From: Ceratopteris richardii
Taxonomy: Eukaryota; Streptophyta; Polypodiopsida; Polypodiales; Pteridaceae
Direction: 5' to 3'
Length of the DNA stretch: 64,000 nt
Assembly: GCA_020310875.1 (NCBI GenBank)
Contig: CM035416.1
Coordinates: 3,630,709 to 3,694,708, forward strand
The notes under the pieces are model-generated. The model worked only from the letters and a program-made list of their open reading frames with translations, did not search any database and was not told the DNA's origin. Each line of letters starts with the position of its first letter. Positions within the stretch are counted from its first letter, which is position 1. Both the position numbers and the translations under genes were made by a program. This document shows, in pieces, positions 23,598 to 36,300 of the stretch.

Positions 23598-23620
23598 GTC
23601 GTAGAGATTCTCATCTCTAC
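23598..23620. repeat. Right 23-bp hairpin repeat
   Basis: Direct copy of 21226-21248 with loop TCTC. On the minus strand it supplies TCTCTAC, which resembles the 5' terminus of many plant Helitrons. Confidence 0.8.
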
Positions 23621-23639
23621 TTTTGCCTTTACATGCTAC

Positions 23640-25910
23640 AAACCGAGACACTTTCTTGATCATCCATTGCTAATGCGGCTAACAGAGTGAAGTGCAGAAC
23701 AACACCACTTGCATCATGTCCAAGATTTTGAGCATCATTTGCGCGGCGACATCTGGCATGGGGTGGAGGCGTGGCATCCAATGCTTGATGGTTGCCATCA
23801 TGTATGATACTGTTGGTGTGCCTGTTGGGGGTGCAATGGAGGGATAATTTAGCCATTGTTTACAGTTTCCATTGTTCTGAACCTTGATGGCGAATGCTTT
23901 CCATGATCTTCTTCTTTGTACTGACCCAAAGCAAGGGTTATATTTCAAATGCATGGGAGCGTGATCCCATGTTCTAAGCATTTCCGGATAGGTCTCAAGT
24001 AACGTTTGCCTCCAGATGGGTTGGAATATGGCCCCTTTTTTGGTTGCCTCTAGAATATCCTCTAGTTCGAACTGTGTTGCGAAGGTGGGGTACTTGTTGG
24101 TTATGTGTTTGATCTCAGCATTGTAGTCCGCCAACAATACAAAATAGGGTTTATATTGTAACTCTGAACTAGTTATCAGTCTTCAAGGGGCGAGGTGCCT
24201 GAAATATTCTGAATGAAGTATGGTTTCTTCAATGGTCCTCATGCCAGCATCTGAGTGGAGATACGTTCCTCATGAGTTGTCCCCATTTCTTCCACCTGGT
24301 TCATCCATGCTAACGGGGGCTCCTCATATGTGTCTTGTCCTTCCTCCGTGATTCTGCCTCCTAGAAGGGGTTGAGGCTCATAGTTGTCTTCAAATGTTTC
24401 CTCCACTGGAATGATTACTGCTTCTTCTTCTATTGGTTGATCAGGTGGAGAGGGGGGTCTTTCATACTGTAACAACTTGATCTTTAATTCTGCCACTTGT
24501 TGTCGTAGCTCAAGTACCTCATTGGTCGTTGAAGATTCTGGCTCTAGCAAAGTTGCAGCATTGACCATCTCTTTAGCTTCTGGTGGGTGTGGTGTAGGCA
24601 GTTGGGATCTCTGTAGCTCCTTTACTTGGTCGGCCAACTGATCATGTGCTTCTAAGAGGTTGGCATAGGTTTCCAATATTTGTTGTATGCTTTCTAAAGG
24701 GACGGCCCAAAAGCTAGTAGGGTCAATGGGTGCCCCTGGAGTATTCTCTATGGCGGCTTCGAGATTTTCTTGATTTTGTTGCTGTAATCTCCTGTTTTCT
24801 TCTTGGGCAGCCGCTAGGTGTCGTCGGAGTAAGGCCATGTTTCTTTGTAGTCTAGCATTGCGAGCTAGCTGATCTCTCAGTTGGTCTTCCATTGCCTTAC
24901 TCCTCTTTGTATGTTTGACTTCCATCTCTGCATAAGATCGTTGGAGGGCTATAACTTCTTGTTGTAATGTAGTGTTACTCAACTCCAGAGTATTGACACG
25001 AGCCTGAAGATGGGACGAGAGAGTGCAAAGCTCTTTATTGTTTTCTTCTAATAATCTATATTCCTGTTTAAGCTGTGCTACAACTTCGAGCATGGTGTCT
25101 AGTGCATGACTAAATGAGGTGGATGCAGGGGTAGAGGTGGAAGATGCAAGGGGTCAGGAAATGGGAAAGGGAAAAGTGGATGTTGTGCCTACAGTGTGTG
25201 GAAATGGCGATGTGAGTGAAGTGAAATGTGATGATGTTGGAACAACAATGGTGATGGGTGGTCCTGTGGATGGTGAAATGTCCATGGGATCGGTCGTGAG
25301 AGTGTGTGAGTTGTGAATCGTGAATACGGGAATGGTGGGTGGTGTGTGAGTGGTGGTCGTGGATGTGGGGGAGGTGAGGGGGGCAAGGGACTTTCTATTA
25401 TGATTCTCAATTTGTTGACTTATATTTACAAGGTTTGCCAAGAATGGCGGTAGGGTGGTTGGTGTAGGTCCTGAGGAGGTTAGGGGTGGCCCAATGGGTT
25501 GGGGTTGGGAGAGAGGAAAAGTGTGTGTGAAGGGAAATGGGTGTGTTAATGTTTGGGTAGGGTCATGTGGATGTCCGAGAGGTGGTAGAGACGATGGGTG
25601 ACCTATTACGGTATGATCAGTGATGGGATGATCTGTATGGGGTTCGGAAAATTGGTTGGAAGTGGTGGACGTAGGTAAAGGGAAGGATGGAGAATTGGTG
25701 GTGTGTAGAACGGGTTCACTGTGGGTGGATACTAGTTGTTCAGGAAGGCTAGTGGTGAGGGGTTCTGAGGGCTGGATGGGAGATGATGGTGGAGATGGTA
25801 TCTGTACATTTACATATGGTTCCTCACTGTTGGTTGGGCTGGCCATGTGGACATCTTCTTGAGTGGTGGTAGGGAGGGCGGTAGAGACTTCCATTTGAAT
25901 CATCTTCCCC
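23640..25910 (-). pseudogene. Gypsy D extra ORF 2 (proline-rich plus coiled coil)
   Basis: Reading leftwards, a proline/threonine/serine-rich part (about 25900-25160; IPSPPSSPIQPSEP) is followed by a long coiled coil (about 25093-24480; LEENNKELCTLSSHLQARVN, MALLRRHLAAAQEENRRLQQ). An acidic stretch (EETFEDNYEPQPLLGG) leads to a conserved tail (DYNAEIKH, LLETYPEMLRTWDH, LKYNPCFG, CKQWLNY). All parts match G extra ORF 2 in order. Function is unknown; the shape suggests a structural or oligomerising protein. It has some interruptions. Confidence 0.8.
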
Positions 25911-26263
25911 CTTCCTGGTCATGTATCGATCCTTTGTTGATCGTATTGCGGAGGGTTGCGATGTAACATGATTTGCATAGCTTCTATAATCCCATATGTC
26001 TCCGCCAAAAGGTTCAATGATTCCACAAAATGGGGGTGTGCGATCTCTGCCTGAAGCATTTGATTCACCATTGTTCTATTTGCCTCCTCGGATAGCTTAT
26101 GCCTCTTTTGTACCTACTTGATCGTTTTGTAGAGCCATTTGAGTTGTGCGGTGTAAGCAGGGGCTTCCTCCTCACTCTCCTCCGATTCATTCCTCTGCAT
26201 CTCCACTTGTTCATGTGTGACTCCCGCCTGAGTGTGTTGTGCCTCATCCTCCCAATGTACTCT

Positions 26264-27532
26264 TCATGCCGCACTATGTGGTTGTTCTCTCTGGGATGAT
26301 GATCCGGGACCTTCACTGTCAGAAAAGAATTCACTCTGTGACAAGTGTGCTGTTTGCAAGAAGCTTTCAAAGTCAAAGGATGGATCTTCTGTCAATGTAG
26401 CCATGGATGCAAACTCAGCATCTGTGGGTAGTGGGGGGGCTGATGGAGTGGGTTGTACCATGCCTCCTGATTGTGGTCCTTGGAGATGGATCGTGAAAGG
26501 GGCTACCTGTTCTTCTTCTCTACAGGAGGCTTCTGTGGCGACTTTGCGAGGAATAAGGACCTGTGAAAGTGATCCACGCATTCTTTTAGTGGGTTGGACC
26601 CCTGATTTTCGCCCCTGGAAGAATTCCAGCTGTGAGTACTTAAGGGCCCTTGCGATCGGCACATCATAGGCAAGGCATCTGTAGATAATTCTTGTAATGG
26701 CACAGTAGCCATTCAAAGTGGGCTTCCGCATTCCTCGCTTGCCTGCTTCATATAACTGGTCAAGTATCCACACTGGCATTTTAATAGGTAAGCTCCCGGT
26801 CTTTGCTAGGTATAACCCATACCAAATCTTCTTATGAGGCTGGATGAACCAGTCTTGTGCCGGAAATGCAAAGTGTTGAAGGCACATCTGCAGTGGTATG
26901 GCAATGTTGGGGGTGAGAGCACACATTTTTTTCAACTTCTTGAGTTTATTGTTCTTCATAGACTCCGGTATCAAGGGGTCTCGGTCGAAGGGTACATGGG
27001 TGCCATACATCTGAAGGGCCTCCCTGATTAAAGTAATATTCAACTCAAACTTCTTCATTTCCTCCTGGTTTGATAGAGAGGGTACCAGGAATATGCCTGA
27101 ATGATCTTTATCTCCTGTAGCCTTCAGAGTTGCAATCAAGTAATAGCACCTAAGGAAATCAGGTTTAGGTAAAGCTGCACTAAAATAGTCTTGCAATCCC
27201 GCTTTTTGCTAGATATCTTGAAGAGGGGCTACATTTTGTAATGCTTCAAATTCTCATGAGAAGAACTGAAAGGTCCACCAAACTCCTCTGCATTCCAACT
27301 TGGATTCCCAAATATGATCAGCATCTCCCAAATCTCTTGGCATCTCATTGAACCAATGAGAATGCCCCTTTACTCTTTCTGTTAGGCCACTTGGTGGATC
27401 CGAGATAGGAATTCTTCTCACATTTAAAAGCTCTCCAGGCCTCGCTGTCAGAGGAGCCTCCGCGGGCATGGTATCCCAGTTGCTTTGAGTACTAGTGCCT
27501 GCCTGGGAGCTTGTTCCTGCTGCTGCTTCCAT
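26264..27532 (-). pseudogene. Gypsy D extra ORF 1 (unknown function)
   Basis: Starts MEAAAGTSSQAGTSTQ, matching G (MAVTAGTSSQAGTSPQ). Shared blocks are HSHWFNE, LPKPDFLRCYYLIATL, HVPFDRDPLIPESMKNNKLK, QHFAFPAQDW, KKIWYGLYLAKTG and CAITRIIYRCLAYDVPIARA, then a basic KRMRG and an acidic C-terminal end. It sits between the IWVPK linker and extra ORF 2, as in G. The repeated conservation in three copies argues for a real element gene. No function is recognised beyond a loose likeness to plant-transposon proteins. Confidence 0.78.
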
Positions 27533-27539
27533 GATACTT

Positions 27540-28490
27540 CTAATGCTTATCTGCTAGAAGAAGAAGGGCACGTCAGTGTTGCATAGGAAACAAGATGTAA
27601 TGGTGTTCCCTTCACAATACTCACATGACATTCCAGGTGGTTAGTGGTTAGAGATGAAGTGTTTATGAGAGATGTCAGTGGTGATTAGTGGTTAGTGTCA
27701 GCCTAGATGCATGCTTTGGATATGCAATGTACTCAGAATGCACCTACATCAGAGTGGATGGATTTACAAAATTGGTCAGGGGGTTTAGTATAGGTTTTAA
27801 GTCTCCACGCTTTGATTGAGGATTCGTAGTTCTTAGAGCTGATCCCATGTAAAGGTTTATGAGCTAGATTATGCTGGAATTGGGACCTTTTGGGGTACCC
27901 ATTTCTAGACATTTCTAGGTTTGACCAAAGGTGTAATAGTGTGGGGTGTAGGTATCTCTCCTGAGTTGTTTACCAAGAGTACTAGTGAGGGTTGATTTAT
28001 GCTAGTGACTGGAGGTGAAGCTACTTGGGCTCATAAGCATGCCTTGGGCACCCATATCTGTCTAGCATGGGGAATAGCCTTCATTGACCGCTTAGGAACC
28101 CAAATAGATAGGGTATGTCTATAGCGTTGGCTAAGAGACTCCTTCGTTGTAATGCGTGATGGTGTGGCTTGTTGGCTTCTTTGAGAGTCTGTCTCAAACG
28201 AAGTGGGTTTTCTATCTTTCCGCATCCAGATCTGCTTCATGCCTCGAGGTACTTCATAGTGCACAGGTTGGTGCTCATGCTTCTTGATCCTCGGTCTCCT
28301 CAGTGTTGTGTGTTGCAGAGCCTTCCCTTTTAGAATCTTCTTTGGAACAAATGGGAACTCATCATTGACTTCTGTGCCTTCTTCGAGAGTGACAATCCTC
28401 TGCGCCATAGAACTTCGGACAAGAACAACATTGTTATCTTCATGTGGGCTCCTAGAGGGACCAAGAGTTGGTACCTTTTCTAATGGTATG
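27540..28490 (-). other. Gypsy D linker with IWVPK motifs
   Basis: The part next to protease-like domain 2 encodes basic sequence with repeated motifs: KQIWMRKDRKP, LSIWVPKRSMKA and RQIWVPKACL (about 28030-28240). From about 28030 down to 27540 there is no clear coding content. Confidence 0.65.
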
Positions 28491-28499
28491 AGTGCTTGA

Positions 28500-28880
28500 T
28501 TTTCTAACTCAATCGTAAGGCGGCTTTGGCCTGCCCAAGCCTGAAGAAGTCCACTTCTTAGGTTGAGGTTGGCTGCGCGATCATAGATCCAATCATGGAC
28601 CAAGACTAGAGGTTCGATAAGATCCGCATCTTCACATACTAACACTTTTGCTGACATTAGGACCTCTTGAATGTAGAGGGGAAGTTCCACCTCTCCCATG
28701 CAAGGGGTTTCAACTCCTCCTGATCCTATCAGATATGCTTCTAAGGGTTTTACCTCCAATTGCAAATGTTGGTAGTAAGAAAGCCGAACTGCACTAGTGG
28801 CTGCTCCTGAATCAATTAAAGCTCTCACGGTCCTTACACTCTCTCCTTGTCCTACTTCCAGGGTCACAAAAGGTCGTCAA
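28500..28880 (-). pseudogene. Gypsy D protease-like domain 2
   Basis: Second retropepsin-like domain: RALIDSGAATSAVRLSYYQH, AYLIGSGGVETPCMGEVELP, KVLVCEDADLIEPLVL, then DWIYDRAANLNLRSGLLQAW. It lies downstream of integrase and keeps the DSGA signature. It is closely similar to 56490-56840 in G. Confidence 0.85.
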
Positions 28881-28889
28881 TCAACTATC

Positions 28890-30760
28890 TTATGGGACCG
28901 TTCACCAAAAGCTTCACACATGGCCATGTGATGACCCAAAGCTTCATGAGCATCATTCATGGGTTGATCTCTACCTTGCCTCCTCAATTTCATTCGTCGA
29001 ATACGTTCTAGGGCTTTGGCCTGTGCTTCTTCTCGAATTTGCTTTTCCTCTTCCTTACGTTTCTTTGCAGTATTAAGTCGATTGAGCATTTCTTCAATTA
29101 AGGGTTCTTGATATAGCTTGACTCTACATCCGCTTACGTAACTTGGTAGTACGTCACCCTCTAGAGTGGCCAGGTGTACTGCTCCGCTTGTGGAGATCCT
29201 ATTGATAATCATTGGTCCATAGCCTCTTTTCTCTAATTTTCATGCATGTTGCTTCAATGTGTAGACTAGGACTAGGTCTCCTGCTTTCAAGCCTTTATCC
29301 TTCACATGTGTATCAAAAATTGCCTTTTGCCTCTTCTTGGCTACATAGATTCCTGCTGCAGCTCTCAATCGTGTCTCCCCTAAACGTTCAAGATCAAAGA
29401 TTCTAGAGGAGAGTTCATGGCCTGACCAGTCATGCTCTTGTGCTATCTTTAACGTAGGTATCAAAAAATCCAATGGTAGCACTACAATCTGGCCAAACAC
29501 CATCTGAAAGGGTGTGGCTTGGAGTACCGTTTTATAGGAAACTCGGTATGCCCAAACAGGGTGGTGTAGCTGTTTGTCCCAATCAGAGTGTTTGTTATTC
29601 ACCAATTTAGTCAGCACATTGCATAAGATCTTATTTGTGCTCTCAGCCTGGCCATTAGCTTTTGGATGATAGGGGGCAAACTTCTTGTGTATCACCAAGA
29701 ACTCTTGAAGAAGATTTTCAATGACTTCATTTAAGAAGGTTGTCCCTCTATCACTAACTAACTCTATAGGTAGTCTGTATCTAGTGAACACATTTTCAAA
29801 TAGGAACTTTGCTATTGTTTGAGCATCGTTCTTCGTAGTGGCTTTCACTTCTACCCACTTGGTTAGATAGTCTGTGGCCACAATGATATACTCAGCATGT
29901 GAACCCTTAGCTGGGGGATTAATAGGACCCACAAAGTATATTCCCCACTTAGAGAATGCACGTCCACCCATCATAGGCTTCAATGGCATCTCATCCTTGC
30001 GTATGGGATACTGGGTTCGCTGACAAACCTCACACCTCTTCACATAGGTATGTGCATCCATGTGAAGGGTTGGCCACCAAAACCCTGAAAATAGTATTGC
30101 CTTCATCACCCTATCTGGACCGGTGTCCTCCTGCTACACCTTGGTGAGCAGTCTCTTATATCTTGAGGTATTCGCTCTCATGGACACACAGTCTTACGTA
30201 ACCATCTTTACCACGTTTGTATAAATTATCACCAATGATTGTGTAATCTAAGGCTTCTTGTTCCAAGCTCCTTTGTCTAGCCCAAGTCATATCTTGAGGG
30301 AATGTTTTCGTCCTCAAGAAGGCTACTAATGGTTCACTCCAATCTGGCACTAAAGACACTCGATAAAGAGTGGCATGTTCCACTGGTGGTTTAGTGTAGC
30401 AGATTCGGCATTCTTTGCACATTCTATGGACATCAACTTCCATGGTTGGCCAATGCACTCCTAGTCTCCTCAGGGTCTATAGAGTTTGTTGTTTTGAGTA
30501 TTTTTGCTCTAATGCACCTACATGTGCTAATTGCAACCACTTAGCGTACTCGTCCTCTTCCACATAACAGGCTAATACTCCTTGCTCCGTATGTTTGTAC
30601 ATACTTCCTGCCAAGATATGATACTTTTGAGCTCTTACTATCTCTCTATCTTCTTTGTGCATTACCAGGTGATTAGGTCCATACGTCAATACTGGCACTA
30701 ATGGCTTAGCCCACTGCGGTACAACTTCCAAATTAAACAAGTAAGCATCAGGTAGGTCAT
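28890..30760 (-). pseudogene. pol: Gypsy D integrase with doubled zinc-binding unit
   Basis: Unit 1 (about 30720-30350) has WAKPLVPVL, YHILAGSMYK, AHVGALEQKYSKQQTL and CKECRIC. Unit 2 (about 30350-30000) has WSEPLVAFLRTKTFPQDM, YTIIGDNLYKRGKDGY and, after it, CEVCQRTQYP. The core follows with FVGPINPPAKGSHAEYIIVA, TDYLTKWVEVKATTKNDAQT, ELVSDRG and YHPKANGQAESTNKI. The C-terminal part has KAGDLVLVYTLKQHA and LYQEPLIEEMLNRLNTAKKR. Confidence 0.88.
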
Positions 30761-30829
30761 CTGACACTCCTTGTGGGGCCTCTCCTGATGTGAGCCTTGA
30801 GAGATGATCTACTCTCAAATGGGTCTTGC

Positions 30830-32440
30830 CCTTTCTCACCACTACCTCAAAGTCATATTCCATTAGTAAGAGGAACCATCTTACTAATCTTCCTGTATTG
30901 CATGGCTTGTTTACTAGGTACAGTAGAGCTTGGTGATCCGTAAAAAGTTTAAACTTATTTGCAAGCAAATAGTGTCTAAACTTTTTAACCGCATACACCA
31001 TGCCTAATCCTTCTCGTTTAGTGGTGGTATAGTTTCATTCAGCTGCATTCAACTATCTACTCGCATAAGCAATTGGAAGATCCATATTACCTTCACCAGT
31101 AGGTTGTGCAAGTACACATCCAATAGCATAATTGGATGCATCTACATGGACATGGAATGGCTTGTTCCAATCTGGTGTGGTCAAGATTGGTGCTGAACAT
31201 AATCTTCGTTTGAGCTCCTTGAAAGAGTTCTCACATTCATTAGTCAAAGTTAGTTAGAAGAGCATATAGAGGCTTTGCAATGATGGCATACATGTGAATG
31301 AATCGGCGGTAGTAACCACAATGCCCCATGAAGGCCTGTACCTCCTTGACATTCTTTGGCCTAGGTAGTTCTACAATGGCTCTCACTTTCTCCTCATCCG
31401 TTGATATGCCATTCTTTGACACTATGTGCCCTAGGATCTTGCCTTGCCTGACCATGAAAACACACTTTTCTGGGTTCAGGCAGACTTGATATTCTCTACA
31501 TTTGTCAAAGATTTGTCTGAGTTCAGGTATATGGGTCTGTCTAATCTTGGAATGAGTGCAAAGATCATCAACATAGACTTCCAAATTTTTCCTCAAGAAC
31601 TCTTTAAACATGTGGCACATCAGCCTCTGGAAGGTTGTAGGTGCATTGGTAAGCCCGAATGGCATTACCCAAAAAGCAAATATGCCCCATTCTATGGCGA
31701 AAGCCATCTTATGCTGATCTTCTGGTGCAATGGCTACTTGATTGTAGCCAAAGAATCCATCTAAGAAGTTGTACACTTCCTTGCCTGCTACCCTTTCTAA
31801 TAGATGCTCAGTGATAGGAAGCGGATAACTATCCATGATAGTGGCTGCGTTAACCTTCTTCAAGTTAATGCATACACGTAATTTGCCATTATTTTTGGGC
31901 ACCACTACAATGGGGGATACCCATTCAGTGTGCTCAATTTCATAGATGAATCCAGCTTCAACCAAGCGATCTATCTCTTCTTTGATTTTGGCAGCATAGT
32001 TGTCATTGTATGTGTAGGGCTTTTGTTTAGAGGGTCTGGCATCTGAGGTCATGGGGATCATGTGTGAGCATATGTCAGGGTCTACACCCTTCAGGTCCTT
32101 GTAACTCCAAGCAAAAACGTCTCTATATTCCCTTAGCAACCCTATCAACTCTTGCTCTTCTTCTTCCGACAAGTCATGTCCTATGTAGGTGCATCTTTCC
32201 TCTCCCTCTTCTATGGCTACGACTATTTTCTTGGTGGTTTCCTTGCTATCATAGGCCTCTCCTGATTGTGCCTCGCGTTTTGGCATTCTTATCACGACTC
32301 TCCTATCGTCTATCTCATATTTTTTAAAGTTTTCAGGGACGTCAAACAAGGATTCTTCTTCCTCCGGAGTGACTTCCTTCTTCTTCCTCTTCTTGCCTTC
32401 AGTTTTGGTGGTCACTTGGGTGGTTAATCTCACATCATTA
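30830..32440 (-). pseudogene. pol: Gypsy D reverse transcriptase and RNase H region
   Basis: Reverse transcriptase has RVCINLKKVNAATIMDSYPL, FLDGFFGYNQVAIAPEDQH, MPFGLTNAPTTFQRLM and the catalytic VYVDDLCTHS near 31560. RNase H has HVDASNYAIGCVLAQPTGEG, MVYAVKKFRHYLLANKFKLF and TDHQALLYLVNKP (about 31200-30880). Highly similar to G over the whole stretch. Confidence 0.9.
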
Positions 32441-33300
32441 ATGAGCTCTTCATGTCTCTAAGGATAAACTTCTACCTCATAAAAGTATTCTTCCTCTGAT
32501 GCAAATGGTGGGTCCATAATGATTGACTCTAAGTCGAAGTCACTTGCATCCTCAAATGCATCAGGGCTAGGTTCGCATTCTTCTAAAACTGCCTCTCCCA
32601 TGATTGGTTCTATTGAAAAGATTGAAATGTCATAGCCATCCTCATCACAGTGGGGTGTCCATTGTTCTTCATTGATGGCTACATCCATGGTTGCTAAAAT
32701 TTCAGCCCAGTTGTGAGGCTCAAGTTCTTTGTCAGGAAAAACTACAGGTGCATAGGTTGGGTCTTGAATTGATCTATGGGTTTCTTTTGCACCTACCTCT
32801 CTGGCTTTCTCTCTCTTCTCTTCTTCTACTGCTACCTTGCACATCCATAAGTGGGTGTCTTCATGCATCCATGAGGATCCTGATCCTATGGAATGCACTA
32901 ACTCAATATCATCTTTGGCTCTATGGATGGGATTCCATTGAATGGGGGGTACATCTCTATGAGAGTAATCCTTGAGATTGACTTTGGTTGTAACACCTAA
33001 GTGTTGCAAGTACAAAGAATTGGTGCCCCAATCCTGTACCACTTGCAACTACTGCATAAACGGTCTCCCCAAAATCATCTCATAGGCCTGGTTTTTGCTA
33101 AAGTCACATATAGCAAATGTATGCTCAAACTCTACACCACATGTAGTGAGAGTTATTCCTTCTAGCAATCCCAAAGGTCTCTCAATATGACCATCGGCCA
33201 TTTGCAATTTCATTCTCACCGGCCTGAGTGCTGGCTTGCCCCAACGCTTCCATAGGGAAGTGGTAGTAATTGCAACTCCTGCACCTGAGTCCAAAATTGC
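32440..33300 (-). pseudogene. pol: Gypsy D protease 1 and acidic linker
   Basis: The first retropepsin lies near 33300-33060 (DSGAGVAITTTSLWKRWGKP, ADGHIERPLGLLEGITL, HAICDF-like block, YEMILGRPFMQ). An acidic linker follows towards reverse transcriptase, with VNLKDYSHRDVPPIQWNP and ECEPSPDAFEDASDFDLES, conserved in C and G. Confidence 0.85.
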
Positions 33301-36300
33301 TTTGGTTGTGTATCTTGATGGGTAATTGGGAGATAGCTATTTCCTTCTTCTCCTTCACTCATATCTCCTATCTTGTCCAATTGGTATTTCTGGCACTGTT
33401 CTATGTGATCCTACCTGGGAACGCGATTTCGCTATTTCTGGCATTTGTTTGGCTACGTGTTTCCACACTTCTGGCTTAACTTTGAGTAGCTCTTCTAAAG
33501 TGAGGTTGTAGTGCACTTTAGTGTTCTTTACTACCTCAGTATTCCTAGGTATGATCGAATCTTCGTTTCTTATCATGACCATGGGTGCTCTCATGCAAGT
33601 TGACTTGGTTTCCCATGGGCTTGTGAAATGGGGTAGTTCCTGTAAGGAATTAGACTCGAAGTCTAATCTCTCTTGAGATTGGGCACTCTCGTGCTCCTCA
33701 TAAATAGACGGGATGTCCTGTGGGAATTGATCATGTGCATCATCCACAAGTTCATGGGAGGAGGGACTTCACTTTCCTTTGCCCACTTCTCTTCTTGAAT
33801 CTCTCTCAGGAACTCTGGTGAGTACCTATTCATAGAAGAAAAGGTGTCGAGTTCAGTGGAGTAAGGCACATAAGCTTCCTGGGGAGGAATGCTTATTCTA
33901 TCACTTGCCCTCTCCTTAGCCTGGTAGGTGGCTCCTTTTCTAGACTTTGCCAGTAACCTCTCCAATCTATCCAATAGACCATCAAAGTGCAATGGTGTTC
34001 TAATGGAGTTAGAGCCATTGAACAAGCGACTGGCTTCAAACATGGCTTGTGCCAGTTCTACCATTTTAGCCCAAAGCTTGGTTCGCTCTATCTCTAGATC
34101 GGCTATAGGGTAACATTTTTCATGATCTGTCACATTTGGCCCTTCTTGGATTCTGGCCTGATATGCTTTAAGCATCATGTCTAGATCCTCAGGAGTGGGA
34201 TCAGCTAGGACTGACCCTGCTCTGGGTGGTGGGTGGGTTAAGGAGGGTGTATTAAACGGTTGGGAAATGGAAGAAGATGGATCGACAGGAGAAGGAAACA
34301 GTGGTGGAGGGGTGGTGTGAGAGTGGTTTTGAGATGCGAGTTCACTTATCTTTGCTTTGGTTTCTCTCAAGCTTTCTTCAAGTTTGCTCATTTTCTTTGA
34401 CCATTGTCTTTTCATTCTCTCCCGGCTATCTCTCCAAGCTCTTGTCCTTTTCTTGATTATGGTATCTGTCTCACTAACCTCAGAACTCTTTTCCTGTCCT
34501 ACTCCTTGGGTTTGTTGCAAGGCTTGAGCTCTAGTGACCACATGCACGGGGGCACTGGAAGTTATACTTCCCGTAGAGTCTACCAATAACCCAATGATGT
34601 TGATAGGAGTGATTTTTGGTAGGTTATTGGGGTTCTTCGGGCAATCTCGTAAGAGATGCTCCTTTCCGCAATCTTGACAGAAGCCCTGAATTGTCACGGG
34701 TTGGGGTTGTGTAGGGGCAGGCAGTGGACAATCACATATAAGGTGATCTCCCTGACATCTGAAGCATGGTCCTCTAGGAAATGGGGGTCGCACTTGCCTA
34801 GGTTGAGGTCTGGAGTTGGGGTTTGTGTACATGACATTAGCATACTCAGGCTCCCCACTATTTTCACTTGGGTCCTCATAATAGTATGGCTCGTTATGCT
34901 CGAGTGACTGCATGTAGTAAGCCTGTGGGCTGTCAATATGTGTGGAGTCAAAACTATGGTCACTTGGATCACTGTCTGATAGCAATGGTATGACTGGGAC
35001 TATGGCTCTGTTCAGATTTTCTTCAGCAGATGCATATTTTATTGGGATTACATTGGTTGGAGCAGGGGGTTGCTGGGCAAGGACTGGTTGAGGTCTCTGT
35101 TGCCCTCGATAAGGTGGCTGATAAGGTTGTTGTGGTCTGTCGTATTGCTGTGATGGGTACTGATTCTAGTATCTACCCTGTTGTGGATATGGCTGAGGGT
35201 AATTTTGCATGACAGTTTGTTTGTTATAAGGGCAGTCTTGTGCGGTGTGATTGGTGTACCTTCACTCTATTGTGCAGTACTGGCTACTAGGATTCACTTG
35301 GGGTTGAGCCATAATGGGACATACACTTGCCATATGGTCACCTCCACAAGTATAGCACCGCTTAACTGGGGCAAATCTTGGAATTTGTTTACTAGAGACA
35401 CCTAGTTTTTGAGCTACCTTTTCTGCAAGTTCTTCAATGGATGTGGATTGACCCGACATAAGGCTACTCGAGCTATCCGAATCCTTGTAGATTTTTGATA
35501 GCTCCAACTCCTCGCCTAGATTATCCTCAATGTCTATGCACATGCGCACACATTCTTCTATAGTTCTGGGGTCCTTCAAATACACATATGACCTGAGCTT
35601 AGTGCTCAACAATCCATCTAAGAACAACGCCACTTGCTTGGCTGGTGTGGGTAACTCCAGCATTGGGCACCTCTCTAGGTATTGCCTAAACCGTCTTCCT
35701 GCTAATCTGACCATCTCTTGAGGTGTTTTCTTGAAGCTATGAATTAGTGAGGAAGTGTTGTGCCTTATGCCACTCTTAGAAAACTCAATGATAAATGCCT
35801 CTAGGAGTTGGTCTATGTTTCTGAACTGCCTCTCATTCAGTGGTTGAAACCACGTAAGGGCAGTGTTCCTAAGGGTTAGACCAAAAGCATTATATTGTGT
35901 GAATAGGTCCTCTACCTGTTCAGCTTTCAAGACTTGCCTAAATTTTGCCACATGGTCGTAAGGGTCTCCAGTGCCATCAAAGTAATTCTTCATGGACTTC
36001 ACCAGCTGAGTTGGCCTCAGGGTCCTAGTGTGTTCTCTCGGCCTTGGTAAAGGGAAATCATCAGCATTTCTCTGGTTCCTTTGGGCTCTAGGTCTCTCGG
36101 TTTCTTCTCTCTCTATCCCTGTTCTCACCCTTTCTCTTCCTAGGGAGTTGGCAAAGCTTACTTCAGGTCTGTCTCTACTTCTATCTCTTTGAGCTCCATG
36201 AACCTGGGAGGTCCTAGCTCCTTGGTGACTATAGGACACATTGGACCGTGGTTGGGGAAAAACAAATTCACCCTTCCATGTGTAGGCATGTCTGCCATGC

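Larger units (their letters stand above)
21226..23620. other. Unassigned 2.4 kb block bounded by hairpin direct repeats
   Basis: The block lies exactly between the truncated ends of Gypsy C and Gypsy D. It starts and ends with a 23-bp direct repeat (21226-21248 and 23598-23620, one mismatch), each containing the hairpin GTAGAGAT-TYTC-ATCTCTAC. The interior has no long ORF and no LTR, gag or pol match. It is purine-rich on the left and AT-rich with intron-like T tracts on the right, ending with a short ATG-led reading stretch from 23543 that runs into a donor-like GTGAGT. Possible origins: a Helitron-like or other DNA element with captured host sequence, or host DNA left by rearrangement. Confidence 0.5.
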
